A DNA stretch of 5,697 nt from Thermoanaerobacterium sp. GTDB lineage: Bacteria; Bacillota; Thermoanaerobacteria; Thermoanaerobacterales; Thermoanaerobacteraceae. The stretch lies in the NCBI GenBank assembly GCA_029960905.1, contig JASBVU010000139.1, positions 1 through 5,697 of the forward strand, given 5' to 3'. The position numbers were made by a program, and so were the translations under genes. Of this stretch, positions 1 through 5,559 are shown one piece after another. The first letter of the stretch is position 1, and each line of letters opens with the position of its first letter. The notes beneath the pieces are model-generated. The model made no database searches. It was not told the origin of the DNA and saw only the letters and a program-made list of their open reading frames with translations.

Positions 1-13
1 TGCCCCACCTTAA

Positions 14-244
14 AAAAATAAATTTAGTGTCTTGACAATGGGGTCCACCATAAAATACGCGGATTTAGCCAACATGGAGAACATTACCCCGCACCGCTTC
101 CGTCATAGTTTTTGAAAAAACCTAGTCAATGCCGGAACTCCGATTGAAATTATTAGACGGCTTGCTCGGCATGGTATACAAACAACCGCTATTTATGTAG
201 ACGCATCCAAAGAAGAACAGGTGGAAGCATTAAGGAAAATGTAA
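14..244 (+). pseudogene. Tyrosine recombinase/integrase, C-terminal remnant with in-frame stop
   Basis: This is the catalytic C-terminal end of a phage-type (XerC/XerD-like) tyrosine recombinase, an enzyme that cuts and rejoins DNA through a tyrosine nucleophile. In one frame from about position 68 to the TAA at 242-244 it reads ENITPHRFRHSF, then a TGA at 113-115, then KNLVNAGTPIEIIRRLARHG and TTAIYVDAS. The HxxRH box, the second conserved His (LARH) and the likely catalytic Tyr (AIYVD) are all present and in family order. The TGA falls directly after the HxxRH box, so no full-length product can be made unless it is read through. The frame is also closed by a TAA at 11-13, and the N-terminal domain and first catalytic Arg are not in the window. 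Upstream of position 65 the homology is unclear. The remnant suggests that the neighbouring module arrived on an integrative element. Confidence 0.8.
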
Positions 245-288
245 TTATAAATTATTGCTTTTTAGTAGCATAAATGCCATCATATGTG

Positions 289-302
289 TAATAATATTAT
301 TA
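289..302. promoter_or_regulatory. Perfect 14-bp AT palindrome upstream of the toxin-antitoxin operon (candidate operator)
   Basis: TAATAATATTATTA is identical to its own reverse complement. It ends three bases before the AAAGGG ribosome binding site (305-310) of the toxin gene. Toxin-antitoxin operons of this class are commonly repressed by the antitoxin binding a palindrome in the promoter, so this is a plausible operator. Being made only of A and T, it could arise by chance in such AT-rich DNA. I could not place a convincing -35/-10 pair around it. Confidence 0.35.
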
Positions 303-316
303 GTAAAGGGTAGAGG

Positions 317-757
317 ATGTTGTTTGAGGTAATATACACAGGAAATGTAAAGGAATTTGAATATTATCTCTTGAATAAGGCAGAGCAAGAACTTAGACAA
401 AAAGGTCATCCGGGTATATGGTGTCATGTTGCTGATGTATATGCAAGGCAACTTACGATTATTCAACATAATCCATATCCTTCTGATCCAGAGGACAACA
501 GCTTTCCGGACGATATAACCCCTCCATCATTGAAACATCTTAGCATGAATACTCGTTATGATAATTTTTACAGATGGGGTATAAGGGGTGGAAGAACTGG
601 AAATCACAGGCTTATATTTGCGATCCACAATTTTTCAAAAGTCATACTGCTTCATTATTTCGACAAGCAGTATAATGGAGCGATAAGACGAGAGGATATT
701 GTGCCTGCCGAATCAGCATATGAAAGTTATTGCGCTTTTGATCCTTACCTTTATTGA
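317..757 (+). CDS. RelE/HigB-like toxin of a type II toxin-antitoxin module (146 aa)
   Basis: This is probably the toxin of a toxin-first (HigBA-like) operon; in that family the toxin is a ribosome-dependent mRNA endonuclease. The RelE-fold signature is in the C-terminal half. A basic segment (RWGIRGGRTGNHR, about residues 86-98) leads into the strands LIFAIHNF and VILLHYFDK (about 99-117), which resemble the R(V/L)I(F/Y)xI and hydrophobic final-strand pattern of RelE/ParE/HigB toxins. At 146 residues it is longer than a usual HigB (about 90-115). The extra length is a Pro/Asp-rich stretch around residues 50-72. ATG 317 is preceded by AAAGGG at 305-310, which fits. The stop lies 20 bases before the antitoxin ATG, so the genes are co-transcribed. 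The identification rests mainly on the partner gene plus the C-terminal pattern. A non-toxic relative or an inactive toxin is possible; the catalytic residues of this family vary and I cannot assign them. Confidence 0.72.
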   Translation: MLFEVIYTGNVKEFEYYLLNKAEQELRQKGHPGIWCHVADVYARQLTIIQHNPYPSDPEDNSFPDDITPPSLKHLSMNTRYDNFYRWGIRGGRTGNHRLIFAIHNFSKVILLHYFDKQYNGAIRREDIVPAESAYESYCAFDPYLY

Positions 758-763
758 TCAACT

Positions 764-770
764 GGGAGGG
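764..770 (+). promoter_or_regulatory. Strong ribosome binding site deciding the antitoxin start
   Basis: GGGAGGG lies 7 bases before ATG 778, close to ideal for a Bacillales Shine-Dalgarno. It rules out the in-frame TTG at 754, which would overlap the toxin stop and would put this motif inside the coding region. Confidence 0.85.
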
Positions 771-777
771 AAAAAGA

Positions 778-1071
778 ATGAGTGATTTTTTTAAGAAATA
801 TGCAGCTATTCGAGGCGAGCAGCATGTTCAAAAACTTCAATTAGAGGGAACTATAGCTGCACAGATCAAAACAAGACGGAAGCAGCTGAATATGTCTCAA
901 CAGGAACTTGCAGACCGTATTGGAGTTCCAAAATCCACGATTGGAAGAATTGAAGCGGGGCTTACAAGCCCTAGAGTAGAGACACTTTTTAAAATCTCGC
1001 AGGCATTGAATACTCCTTTCATCATTGATGGTACAAGTAGACAGGATCATAACTTACATGTTCAAGTTTAG
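778..1071 (+). CDS. XRE-family helix-turn-helix antitoxin (97 aa)
   Basis: This is a Cro/CI-type DNA-binding protein that likely neutralises the preceding toxin and represses the operon. Residues 1-29 form a helical N-terminal arm rich in charged residues. Residues 30-84 form the XRE domain, IKTRRKQLNMSQQELADRIG followed by VPKSTIGRIEAGLTSPRVET and LFKISQALN. The helix-turn-helix itself lies at about residues 40-60 (SQQELADRIGVPKSTIGRIEAG). A short polar tail (TSRQDHNLHVQV) follows. Length and the toxin-then-XRE order match HigA-type partners. ATG 778 is chosen because of the GGGAGGG site at 764-770. The gene starts 20 bases after the toxin stop and ends 32 bases before a strong terminator, so the two genes form a complete two-gene transcription unit. 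The candidate operator is the palindrome at 289-302. A stand-alone XRE regulator is the alternative, but the tight spacing argues for a pair. Confidence 0.85.
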   Translation: MSDFFKKYAAIRGEQHVQKLQLEGTIAAQIKTRRKQLNMSQQELADRIGVPKSTIGRIEAGLTSPRVETLFKISQALNTPFIIDGTSRQDHNLHVQV

Positions 1072-1103
1072 CGCATAATTAATACGCTTATATTATCGAA
1101 GCA

Positions 1104-1142
1104 GTTCCTTGGAGAGAAAATTCTCCAAGGAACTTGTTTTTT
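1104..1142 (+). terminator. Intrinsic terminator of the toxin-antitoxin operon
   Basis: GTTCCTTGGAGA (1104-1115) pairs perfectly with TCTCCAAGGAAC (1122-1133) around the 6-base loop GAAAAT. An extra A-T pair forms at the base, and a T-rich tail with six consecutive Ts (1137-1142) follows. This is a textbook rho-independent terminator and closes the operon. Confidence 0.93.
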
Positions 1143-1170
1143 AAGGGAAATGGATAGTTGTATGACGTAG

Positions 1171-1225
1171 TTTGAAATCAAAAAACTTGGCCGCTGGAAC
1201 ACTGCTGAAATGATTAGAATGTTTT
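1171..1225 (+). pseudogene. Very short possible integrase-like scrap
   Basis: The frame starting at 1171 reads EIKKLGRWNTAEMIRMFF before losing sense. The LGRWNTAEMI pattern resembles the region before the catalytic tyrosine of phage integrases (LGxWxxxEMxxRYxH), but the expected Arg-Tyr-x-His is absent. There is no start codon, a TAG lies at 1168-1170, and the frame ends at 1246-1248 inside the minus-strand pseudogene. At under 20 recognisable residues this is only a hint of a second recombinase fragment. The rest of 1143-1225 shows nothing I can name. Confidence 0.25.
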
Positions 1226-2068
1226 TTACATGTTACTTAACCAACTAGAAATTGTTGACTGGGTTCTTCCCAGTATTTCTCCTATTTCCTTTTGCGTAAC
1301 CCCTCATTTTTTAGGACTAAAGCCTTTCTCTTTAGTTTATTGTTATGCTCCTTATTTTTGTTTGCACACGCGGACAGCCAGTAGCCTTATTTTTTGAATT
1401 ACAGAAATTTCTCACAACAACATAAACATACTGCTTCCAAGGTTCACCACATTTTGAGCAAATAAATGGTCTTTTGATGTCTTGCTCTGTAACAGTAATA
1501 AAGTCTCCGAGTTCCTTTCTTACATCTTCTCTAAGTTGGGCAAAAATAGGTTTTAAGTCTGGATCATCTTTGAGTAATTTTTTAGTTGAATGATCTAATT
1601 GCTGAAAGATGGCTTTTTCATCTCTGGTTACATCAACGTTTTTTATTTCCTTTATTATAGACGCTTTTAGCTTGTTGAATTTTCATTTTCCATATTTAAG
1701 TTAGAGAGCCATTTTATAAAACGGTTCAATAATTCTGGAATGATTTTATTAAGCTCTTTTTTGTCTGTACTCGTACGCTGAATGATATTGTTGAGATGTT
1801 CAAGCTCAATGTCGGCAAGTTCTAAATCTCTTACACGTTGAAGATGAATCTTGTTGTTAGCAGCATATTGATTTTTTTCCAAGTCCTTTTGAACTGTATT
1901 TTCATGGTGTTTTCCATCAACTTCGACTGCAAAGAAATATTGTACATCATTTATAGTCACGACTATAAAGATATCAAATTCACGGCTACGGCAATATTTG
2001 TACTTATGACTCACTTCAATATAAGGAAACTTTGATAAGCACCGGATAAATGAAAAGAATATTGCCAC
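1226..2068 (-). pseudogene. Broken gene: PD-(D/E)XK-like nuclease domain, zinc ribbon and C-terminal HTH
   Basis: Three consecutive minus-strand frames rejoin into one plausible protein. Part 1 (GTG 2068 to TAA 1667) has SREFDIFIVV, then FFAVEVDGKHHE, then D..KN. This is the D...ExDG..H...D..K pattern of DUF559/DUF2726/Vsr-like PD-(D/E)XK nucleases, with D32, E49, D51, H54, D62 and K65 as candidate active-site residues. Part 2 (about 1683 to TAA 1332) is a helical linker and then a zinc ribbon, C-X2-C-X15-C-X8-C (ICSKCGEPW ... FCNS ... TGCP). Part 3 ends with a helix-turn-helix, QKEIGEILGRTQSTISSWL, and a TAA at 1226-1228. The frame breaks fall at T-run 1680-1683, T-run 1355-1359 and C-run 1300-1303; one added base in each restores a continuous reading. 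The frame stays open upstream to 2107 (ISEVAIFF), so GTG 2068 may not be the native start and the N-terminus is probably truncated near the LanC boundary. The role is unknown; a DNA-targeting nuclease is inferred. Confidence 0.68.
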
Positions 2069-2077
2069 CTCAGAAAT

Positions 2078-2188
2078 ATGAAAATAAAGAAAAACATTAG
2101 AAAAATATTAGATTTTCTATTTAACTTAAATATCGAAAAGAAGTTTTCAGATCCGGCATTCACTCCCTTTATTGACCAACAACAGTAG
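2078..2188 (+). pseudogene. Unassigned coding-like segment upstream of, and out of frame with, lanC
   Basis: ATG 2078 opens a 36-residue frame, MKIKKNIRKILDFLFNLNIE then KKFSDPAFTPFIDQQQ, ending in TAG at 2186-2188. The composition looks protein-like and it runs straight into the lanC frame: removing one base near 2183-2186 would join DQQQ to RDEEHRLSFND. It may therefore be the original beginning of the same gene, or a piece of another lantibiotic gene fused by deletion. No ribosome binding site precedes the ATG. I do not recognise the sequence, and it lacks the Gly-rich motifs of normal LanC N-termini. Its 5' end overlaps the open upstream extension of the minus-strand nuclease pseudogene. 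Confidence 0.35.
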
Positions 2189-3098
2189 AGATGAAGAGCA
2201 TCGGTTAAGTTTCAATGATATTTTGATCGACATCGAAAACGATCTTTTTTATGCGAAAAGCAAAACGCTCAATAAAAAATTGCTCATTACGATCAATAAT
2301 ATACTGAATACACGAACAGTGCCCAATCCGATACGTTTCTTGTACGATTTAAGCTTGGACGGCAAAAAAATTTGATATAATTTTCTTTATGATACAATAT
2401 TTTCTGAATATTCGTACACACCAAAAAATTGGCCGTCCGGTTTCATTAACATCGGGCTCTTTCACGGCATACCTGCTTTATTAATTGTTTTGTGCAATGC
2501 CAAAAAACTGAATATTTATATGGATGGACTAGATGAATGTATTCAAAAAATAGCCGATTTTTTGATCAAGTTTCAAATTAAAGATGAAATCGGAGATTAT
2601 TGGGGAACGCATGTTTCTTTAGAAGAATACAAACAGGGAACAGTCTTAAACAAAAATACAAGAGATGCATGGTGCTATGGAACCCCCGGAGTCGCTTATT
2701 CATTGCTTATCGCGGGGAAAACATTGAATAATCAGTCGTATATTGACTGTGCCGTAAGCGGAATGGAACTGGCAAGCAAGCGGCTTTACGACATTTTTTC
2801 TCCTTCCTTTTGTCAAGGTTTGGCAGGCGTGGCATACATCTGCAATCGGTTTTATGAGGAAACGAATATCAGTGATTTTTGTCAAACCGCTCTTACATTG
2901 GCCAATGACATTATGAAATATTACAATGAGGAATATCCATTTGGTTTTAAAAATATTGAGGGAAGCGAAGAAAACAAGGAATATTATGATTATGTCGGAT
3001 TAATAGACGGAACGGCAGGAATTTTGTTGACGTTGTTAGCGATCCAAAACGGTAAAAAAATGCCTTGGGACAGCGCGTTTTTATTATCCAAAGTTTAA
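2172..3098 (+). pseudogene. spaC-like: Lanthipeptide cyclase LanC (SpaC-like), N-terminally truncated with a nonsense codon
   Basis: LanC cyclases are cytoplasmic zinc enzymes that add Cys thiols to dehydrated Ser/Thr to form lanthionine rings. The frame 2172-3098 (308 codons including one stop) carries the family's second half: NWPSGFINIGLFHGIPALL (the GLxHG motif, His at 2463-2465), RDAWCYGTPGVAYSL (zinc-ligand Cys at 2673-2675), SPSFCQGLAGV (second ligand Cys at 2811-2813), and YPFGFKNIEG, DYVGLIDGTAGI and PWDSAFLLS at the end. These closely resemble subtilin SpaC as I recall it. There are three defects. TGA 2373-2375 falls where the family usually has a Trp before Tyr (DGKKI*Y), consistent with TGG to TGA. 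The CHG motif reads CQG, losing the third zinc ligand (His331 of NisC). About 100 N-terminal residues with the first Gly-rich repeats are missing compared with a usual length near 420. The frame after the stop (to 3098) has no good ribosome binding site, so the cyclase is very likely inactive. Confidence 0.88.
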
Positions 3099-3120
3099 AA
3101 TATGGATAAAAGAAAAAGGC

Positions 3121-3153
3121 AGGGTATTCTCTGATAATTTAAGAGGGTACCCT
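3121..3153 (+). terminator. Stem-loop between lanC remnant and lanR (terminator-like, weak tail)
   Basis: AGGGTATTCTCT (3121-3132) pairs with AGAGGGTACCCT (3142-3153) around a 9-base loop, giving 12 pairs including two G-U. The tail is ATCTGC, without a T-run, so it is not a classical intrinsic terminator. It could be a decayed terminator, an RNA-processing site or an attenuator between cyclase and regulatory genes. Confidence 0.4.
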
Positions 3154-3207
3154 ATCTGCATGAATACGGAATGACTTGAAAAAGTTGTTCAAATTTCAAT
3201 GAACGAT

Positions 3208-3215
3208 AAGGTGGG
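3208..3215 (+). promoter_or_regulatory. Ribosome binding site supporting the lanR start at 3226
   Basis: AAGGTGGG lies 10 bases before ATG 3226. The in-frame ATG at 3199 has no purine-rich site before it (GTTCAAATTTCA) and would add nine residues ahead of the receiver domain's first strand, so 3226 is preferred. Confidence 0.65.
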
Positions 3216-3225
3216 ATCTGGAAGC

Positions 3226-3924
3226 ATGCATTTGAAGAAAATTTTAGTTGTAGATGATAATGAAGATATTTGTCTTACAATCAAGCAATATTTGGAACTT
3301 TATAATTACACGGTGGAATATGTACATAACGGCACCGAGGCATTGCAAATCATTAACAATGATTTTGATTTGATTATCTTGGACAATATGATGGAAGGCC
3401 TTGATGGAATGGAATTGTGTGGGATTATCCGTGACAAAGTGAATTGTCCGATTATTTTTGTCAGCGCAAAAACGCTGGAGGAAGACAAAGTTCAAGCTCT
3501 ATCCATCGGCGGGGACGACTACATGACCAAACCTTTCAGTTTAAAAGAGTTGAAAGCAAGAATTGATTCCCATTTAAGACGGGAAGAGCGGATCCGTTCA
3601 AATGACAGGCATTTGTTAAGTTCTAAAAATATTACCATCGATCTTTTGGCCAATGAAGTCTTTTGTAAAGGGGTTCAATTGCATTTAACAAAAAAAGAAT
3701 ATGAGATTATTAAATTGTTAATGTTGAATAAAAATATGGTCTTTTCTAAGGAAAGAATTTTTGAACGGGTATGGGGATTGGATTCGGAAAGTCAATTAGA
3801 AACGGTGACTGAAAGCATTAAAAACATTCGGAAGAAAATCCGGTCTTTGGATAAGGAACACTCCTATATTAAAACATTATACGGATTAGGCTATAAATGG
3901 GATGTTACAAATGAAAAAGGATAA
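3226..3924 (+). CDS. spaR-like: OmpR-family response regulator, SpaR/NisR-like (232 aa)
   Basis: This cytoplasmic transcription factor is expected to be phosphorylated by the kinase encoded next. The receiver domain spans about residues 4-120: acidic pair D10-D11 (VVDDNED), phospho-acceptor D53 (LIILDNMM), S80 (IIFVSAK) and K102 (DDYMTKPF). The winged-helix DNA-binding domain spans about 130-228, with LTKKEYEIIKLL, the helix VTESIKNIRKKI and the terminal hairpin YIKTLYGLGYKWD. The acceptor loop reads LDNMMEGLDG instead of the common LDxMMPGxDG; the Pro to Glu change is unusual but not inactivating by itself. The ending GLGYKWD and the position after a LanC remnant point to the lantibiotic regulators SpaR/NisR, which activate biosynthesis and immunity genes. 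No such target is visible here. The gene overlaps the kinase gene by 14 bases, implying translational coupling. I saw no obvious paired (A/T)TGAT spa-box upstream. Confidence 0.88.
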   Translation: MHLKKILVVDDNEDICLTIKQYLELYNYTVEYVHNGTEALQIINNDFDLIILDNMMEGLDGMELCGIIRDKVNCPIIFVSAKTLEEDKVQALSIGGDDYMTKPFSLKELKARIDSHLRREERIRSNDRHLLSSKNITIDLLANEVFCKGVQLHLTKKEYEIIKLLMLNKNMVFSKERIFERVWGLDSESQLETVTESIKNIRKKIRSLDKEHSYIKTLYGLGYKWDVTNEKG

Positions 3925-5338
3925 AACAATAAAAAGAGATTTTTATTTATTGGTTGTAAAGGTCTTTTTATCAACGATTTTGTCTTCGGCAGTTACTTAT
4001 TTATGTTTAATCTATTTTATCTTTATGTTTACCGAAAATAATACGATTAAACCGACGGATTATTTTGTGAAATATTTGGATGTTATTGAAAAAAAGATTG
4101 AAGAAAGCGCTCCGGACATTTTAAACGGGGAGCTAATTAATCTAGATCAGTACAGTGAAAAAATTAAAGGGGAAGTATTGGATATCAATGGCAATCATCT
4201 TTACGGCGATCAGGATGTTGCGGGATATAAAGTGAAAGTCGGTGAAGTAATTAATCGTGAGATTGTAAAAGGAAGCTATGTTTACAGATTTATCCCCATT
4301 ACACATGATAATGCCATTCAAGCGGTGTATGTGCTGAAAGCTCCTTTCGGGTTTATCATTAATAATCAGGATCGCCTTGGAATCGTATTAATTTATGTTG
4401 TATTGTTGATTTCTCCGTTAATATTTTTTGTGATTTATTTAATTTTTTATACGTCCAAGCTGTATAAATCCTTGTTTAATAATATTAAAGTGTTGCTTCA
4501 AGCTGCGGATAAAATTTCCAACGGAGATTTTGATTTTAAGATCTCGGGATTGAAAAGAAAAGAGTTTATGAGGATCCAAGATTCGTTTAATACGATGATC
4601 GACGCTTTGAAAGAGATGATTGAAAGTCTATCCAAGATCGATGATGAACGAAAAATCATGGTGTCGTCGATTGCCCACGACATACGAACGCCGTTAACTG
4701 TTATTCAAGGGCAAATGGATTTAATTAACGATTTGAAAGACATAGAAAAATTTGATATTACCCCGCATTTAGAGATTATTCGGAAAAATTGCAGCAAAAT
4801 GAGCATGCTTACGGACAATTTGTCGCTTCTTTATAAAGTGGAAAACGTCGACTTTTTGTTGAATATTAAAAGAGTGGATTTGGGTAAAATGCTTCATGAG
4901 AAAAAACAAGAAATATCAACTATGGCTCATTATAAAAAAAACGTTCATATTCATTTTGATGTCCACTTAAGCAAACGATATTATTTTCTTGATGAAGCCA
5001 TGTTAATGAGGGTTTTGGATAATATTTTGTATAACAGTCTGAGATTTACAACCAGCGGGGAAATTAAACTTGAAGTACATGATGAATCCGACGGTCATTC
5101 AAGCAAAATTTATTTTAAATGTTCGGATACGGGGACCGGATTCAAGGAAAAAGATACGTCTCTGTTATTCAAGGCCTTTTACCAAGATGAGCAATATAAA
5201 AACCATGTCGGGTTAGGCCTTTATATTTCGAAAAAAATTGTCAATAGTTATGACGGACAGATTCAGGCGTACAACAATGAAAACGGCGGAGCAACCGTTG
5301 AGTTTTATATCAAGGAGCTATCCAATTATTTGTTGTAA
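3911..5338 (+). CDS. spaK-like: Membrane sensor histidine kinase, SpaK/NisK-like (475 aa)
   Basis: This is the partner of the preceding regulator. In SpaK and NisK the kinase senses the extracellular lantibiotic itself. Order of parts from ATG 3911: TM1 about residues 11-40, an extracellular sensor loop about 42-156, TM2 about 157-182 (IVLIYVVLLISPLIFFVIYL), a HAMP linker about 183-235, and the H-box IAHDIRTPLTVI with phospho-acceptor H256. The ATPase domain has the N-box VLDNILYNSLRF (N371, N375), G1 DTGTGF (D406), an F-box near LFKAFYQ and G2 VGLGLYISKKIV (G434, G436). All catalytic boxes are intact and the length is typical. The start at 3911 is preferred over ATG 3902, because the latter has no room for a ribosome binding site; either way the gene overlaps the regulator and is probably translationally coupled. 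The signal is unknown: the loop of about 115 residues matches the NisK/SpaK layout, so a lantibiotic ligand is inferred. Confidence 0.9.
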   Translation: MKKDKTIKRDFYLLVVKVFLSTILSSAVTYLCLIYFIFMFTENNTIKPTDYFVKYLDVIEKKIEESAPDILNGELINLDQYSEKIKGEVLDINGNHLYGDQDVAGYKVKVGEVINREIVKGSYVYRFIPITHDNAIQAVYVLKAPFGFIINNQDRLGIVLIYVVLLISPLIFFVIYLIFYTSKLYKSLFNNIKVLLQAADKISNGDFDFKISGLKRKEFMRIQDSFNTMIDALKEMIESLSKIDDERKIMVSSIAHDIRTPLTVIQGQMDLINDLKDIEKFDITPHLEIIRKNCSKMSMLTDNLSLLYKVENVDFLLNIKRVDLGKMLHEKKQEISTMAHYKKNVHIHFDVHLSKRYYFLDEAMLMRVLDNILYNSLRFTTSGEIKLEVHDESDGHSSKIYFKCSDTGTGFKEKDTSLLFKAFYQDEQYKNHVGLGLYISKKIVNSYDGQIQAYNNENGGATVEFYIKELSNYLL

Positions 5339-5524
5339 ATCGAGTGGAACGGTATCATCTTTTAAAAGAAAGGTTTCGACATATAAGGATTTTAAAAAGT
5401 TTTCGCATTTCACAAGAAGAGGCGTCTCATCATTCGTTTTCGGATGGGAGATTCCCCTATTTTTATACCTTCAAAAAAATGACGAAAAAAATATAGGTAG
5501 CCAAAATAATAGATTCGTAAAGAA
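5339..5524. other. Gene-free spacer after lanK
   Basis: No convincing reading frame is present on either strand. One small imperfect hairpin is visible: TCTCATC (5425-5431) pairs with GATGGGA (5443-5449), with one G-U pair, followed by ATTCCCCTATTTTTATACC. It could serve as a weak terminator for lanRK. Nothing resembling a lantibiotic precursor, immunity protein or recognised promoter was seen. Confidence 0.5.
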
Positions 5525-5559
5525 AAAAGGTCTGGATTTTGTCATGCTCCGGGCCTTTT
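5525..5559 (-). terminator. Bidirectional-capable terminator, strongest for the minus-strand transposase remnant
   Basis: AAAAGGTCTGGA (5525-5536) pairs with TCCGGGCCTTTT (5548-5559) around an 11-base loop, 12 pairs including two T-G. Read on the minus strand the stem is followed by TTTTTTCTTT, and it begins immediately at the TAA (5560-5558) of the minus-strand reading frame, the usual arrangement for an intrinsic terminator. On the plus strand the tail is only TTTT, so it would end lanRK transcription less efficiently. Confidence 0.7.

Noticed and set aside
32..56. TTGACA ... TAAAAT promoter-like pair
   Set aside because: The spacer is only 13 bases, too short for a sigma-A promoter, and the pair lies inside the recombinase remnant.
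245..469. Minus-strand open frame across the toxin start
   Set aside because: It is a shadow of the toxin gene with no family features or ribosome binding site.
754..777. Upstream TTG start for the antitoxin
   Set aside because: It overlaps the toxin stop, has no ribosome binding site and would bury the GGGAGGG motif that serves ATG 778.
1838..2035. Plus-strand open frame opposite the nuclease domain
   Set aside because: It is a hydrophobic shadow of the minus-strand PD-(D/E)XK segment, which has the conserved motifs.
3176..3192. TTGAA ... TTCAA inverted repeat upstream of lanR
   Set aside because: The arms are only 5 bp in AT-rich DNA and do not match the known spaced direct-repeat boxes of SpaR or NisR, so chance is likely.
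3199..3225. ATG 3199 as the regulator start
   Set aside because: No Shine-Dalgarno lies before it, and it adds nine residues ahead of the receiver domain; ATG 3226 has AAGGTGGG upstream.
3099..3225. Possible lantibiotic precursor peptide between lanC and lanR
   Set aside because: No short frame there shows an FNLD-type leader or a Ser/Thr/Cys-rich core; the space is occupied by a stem-loop and the regulator's ribosome binding site.
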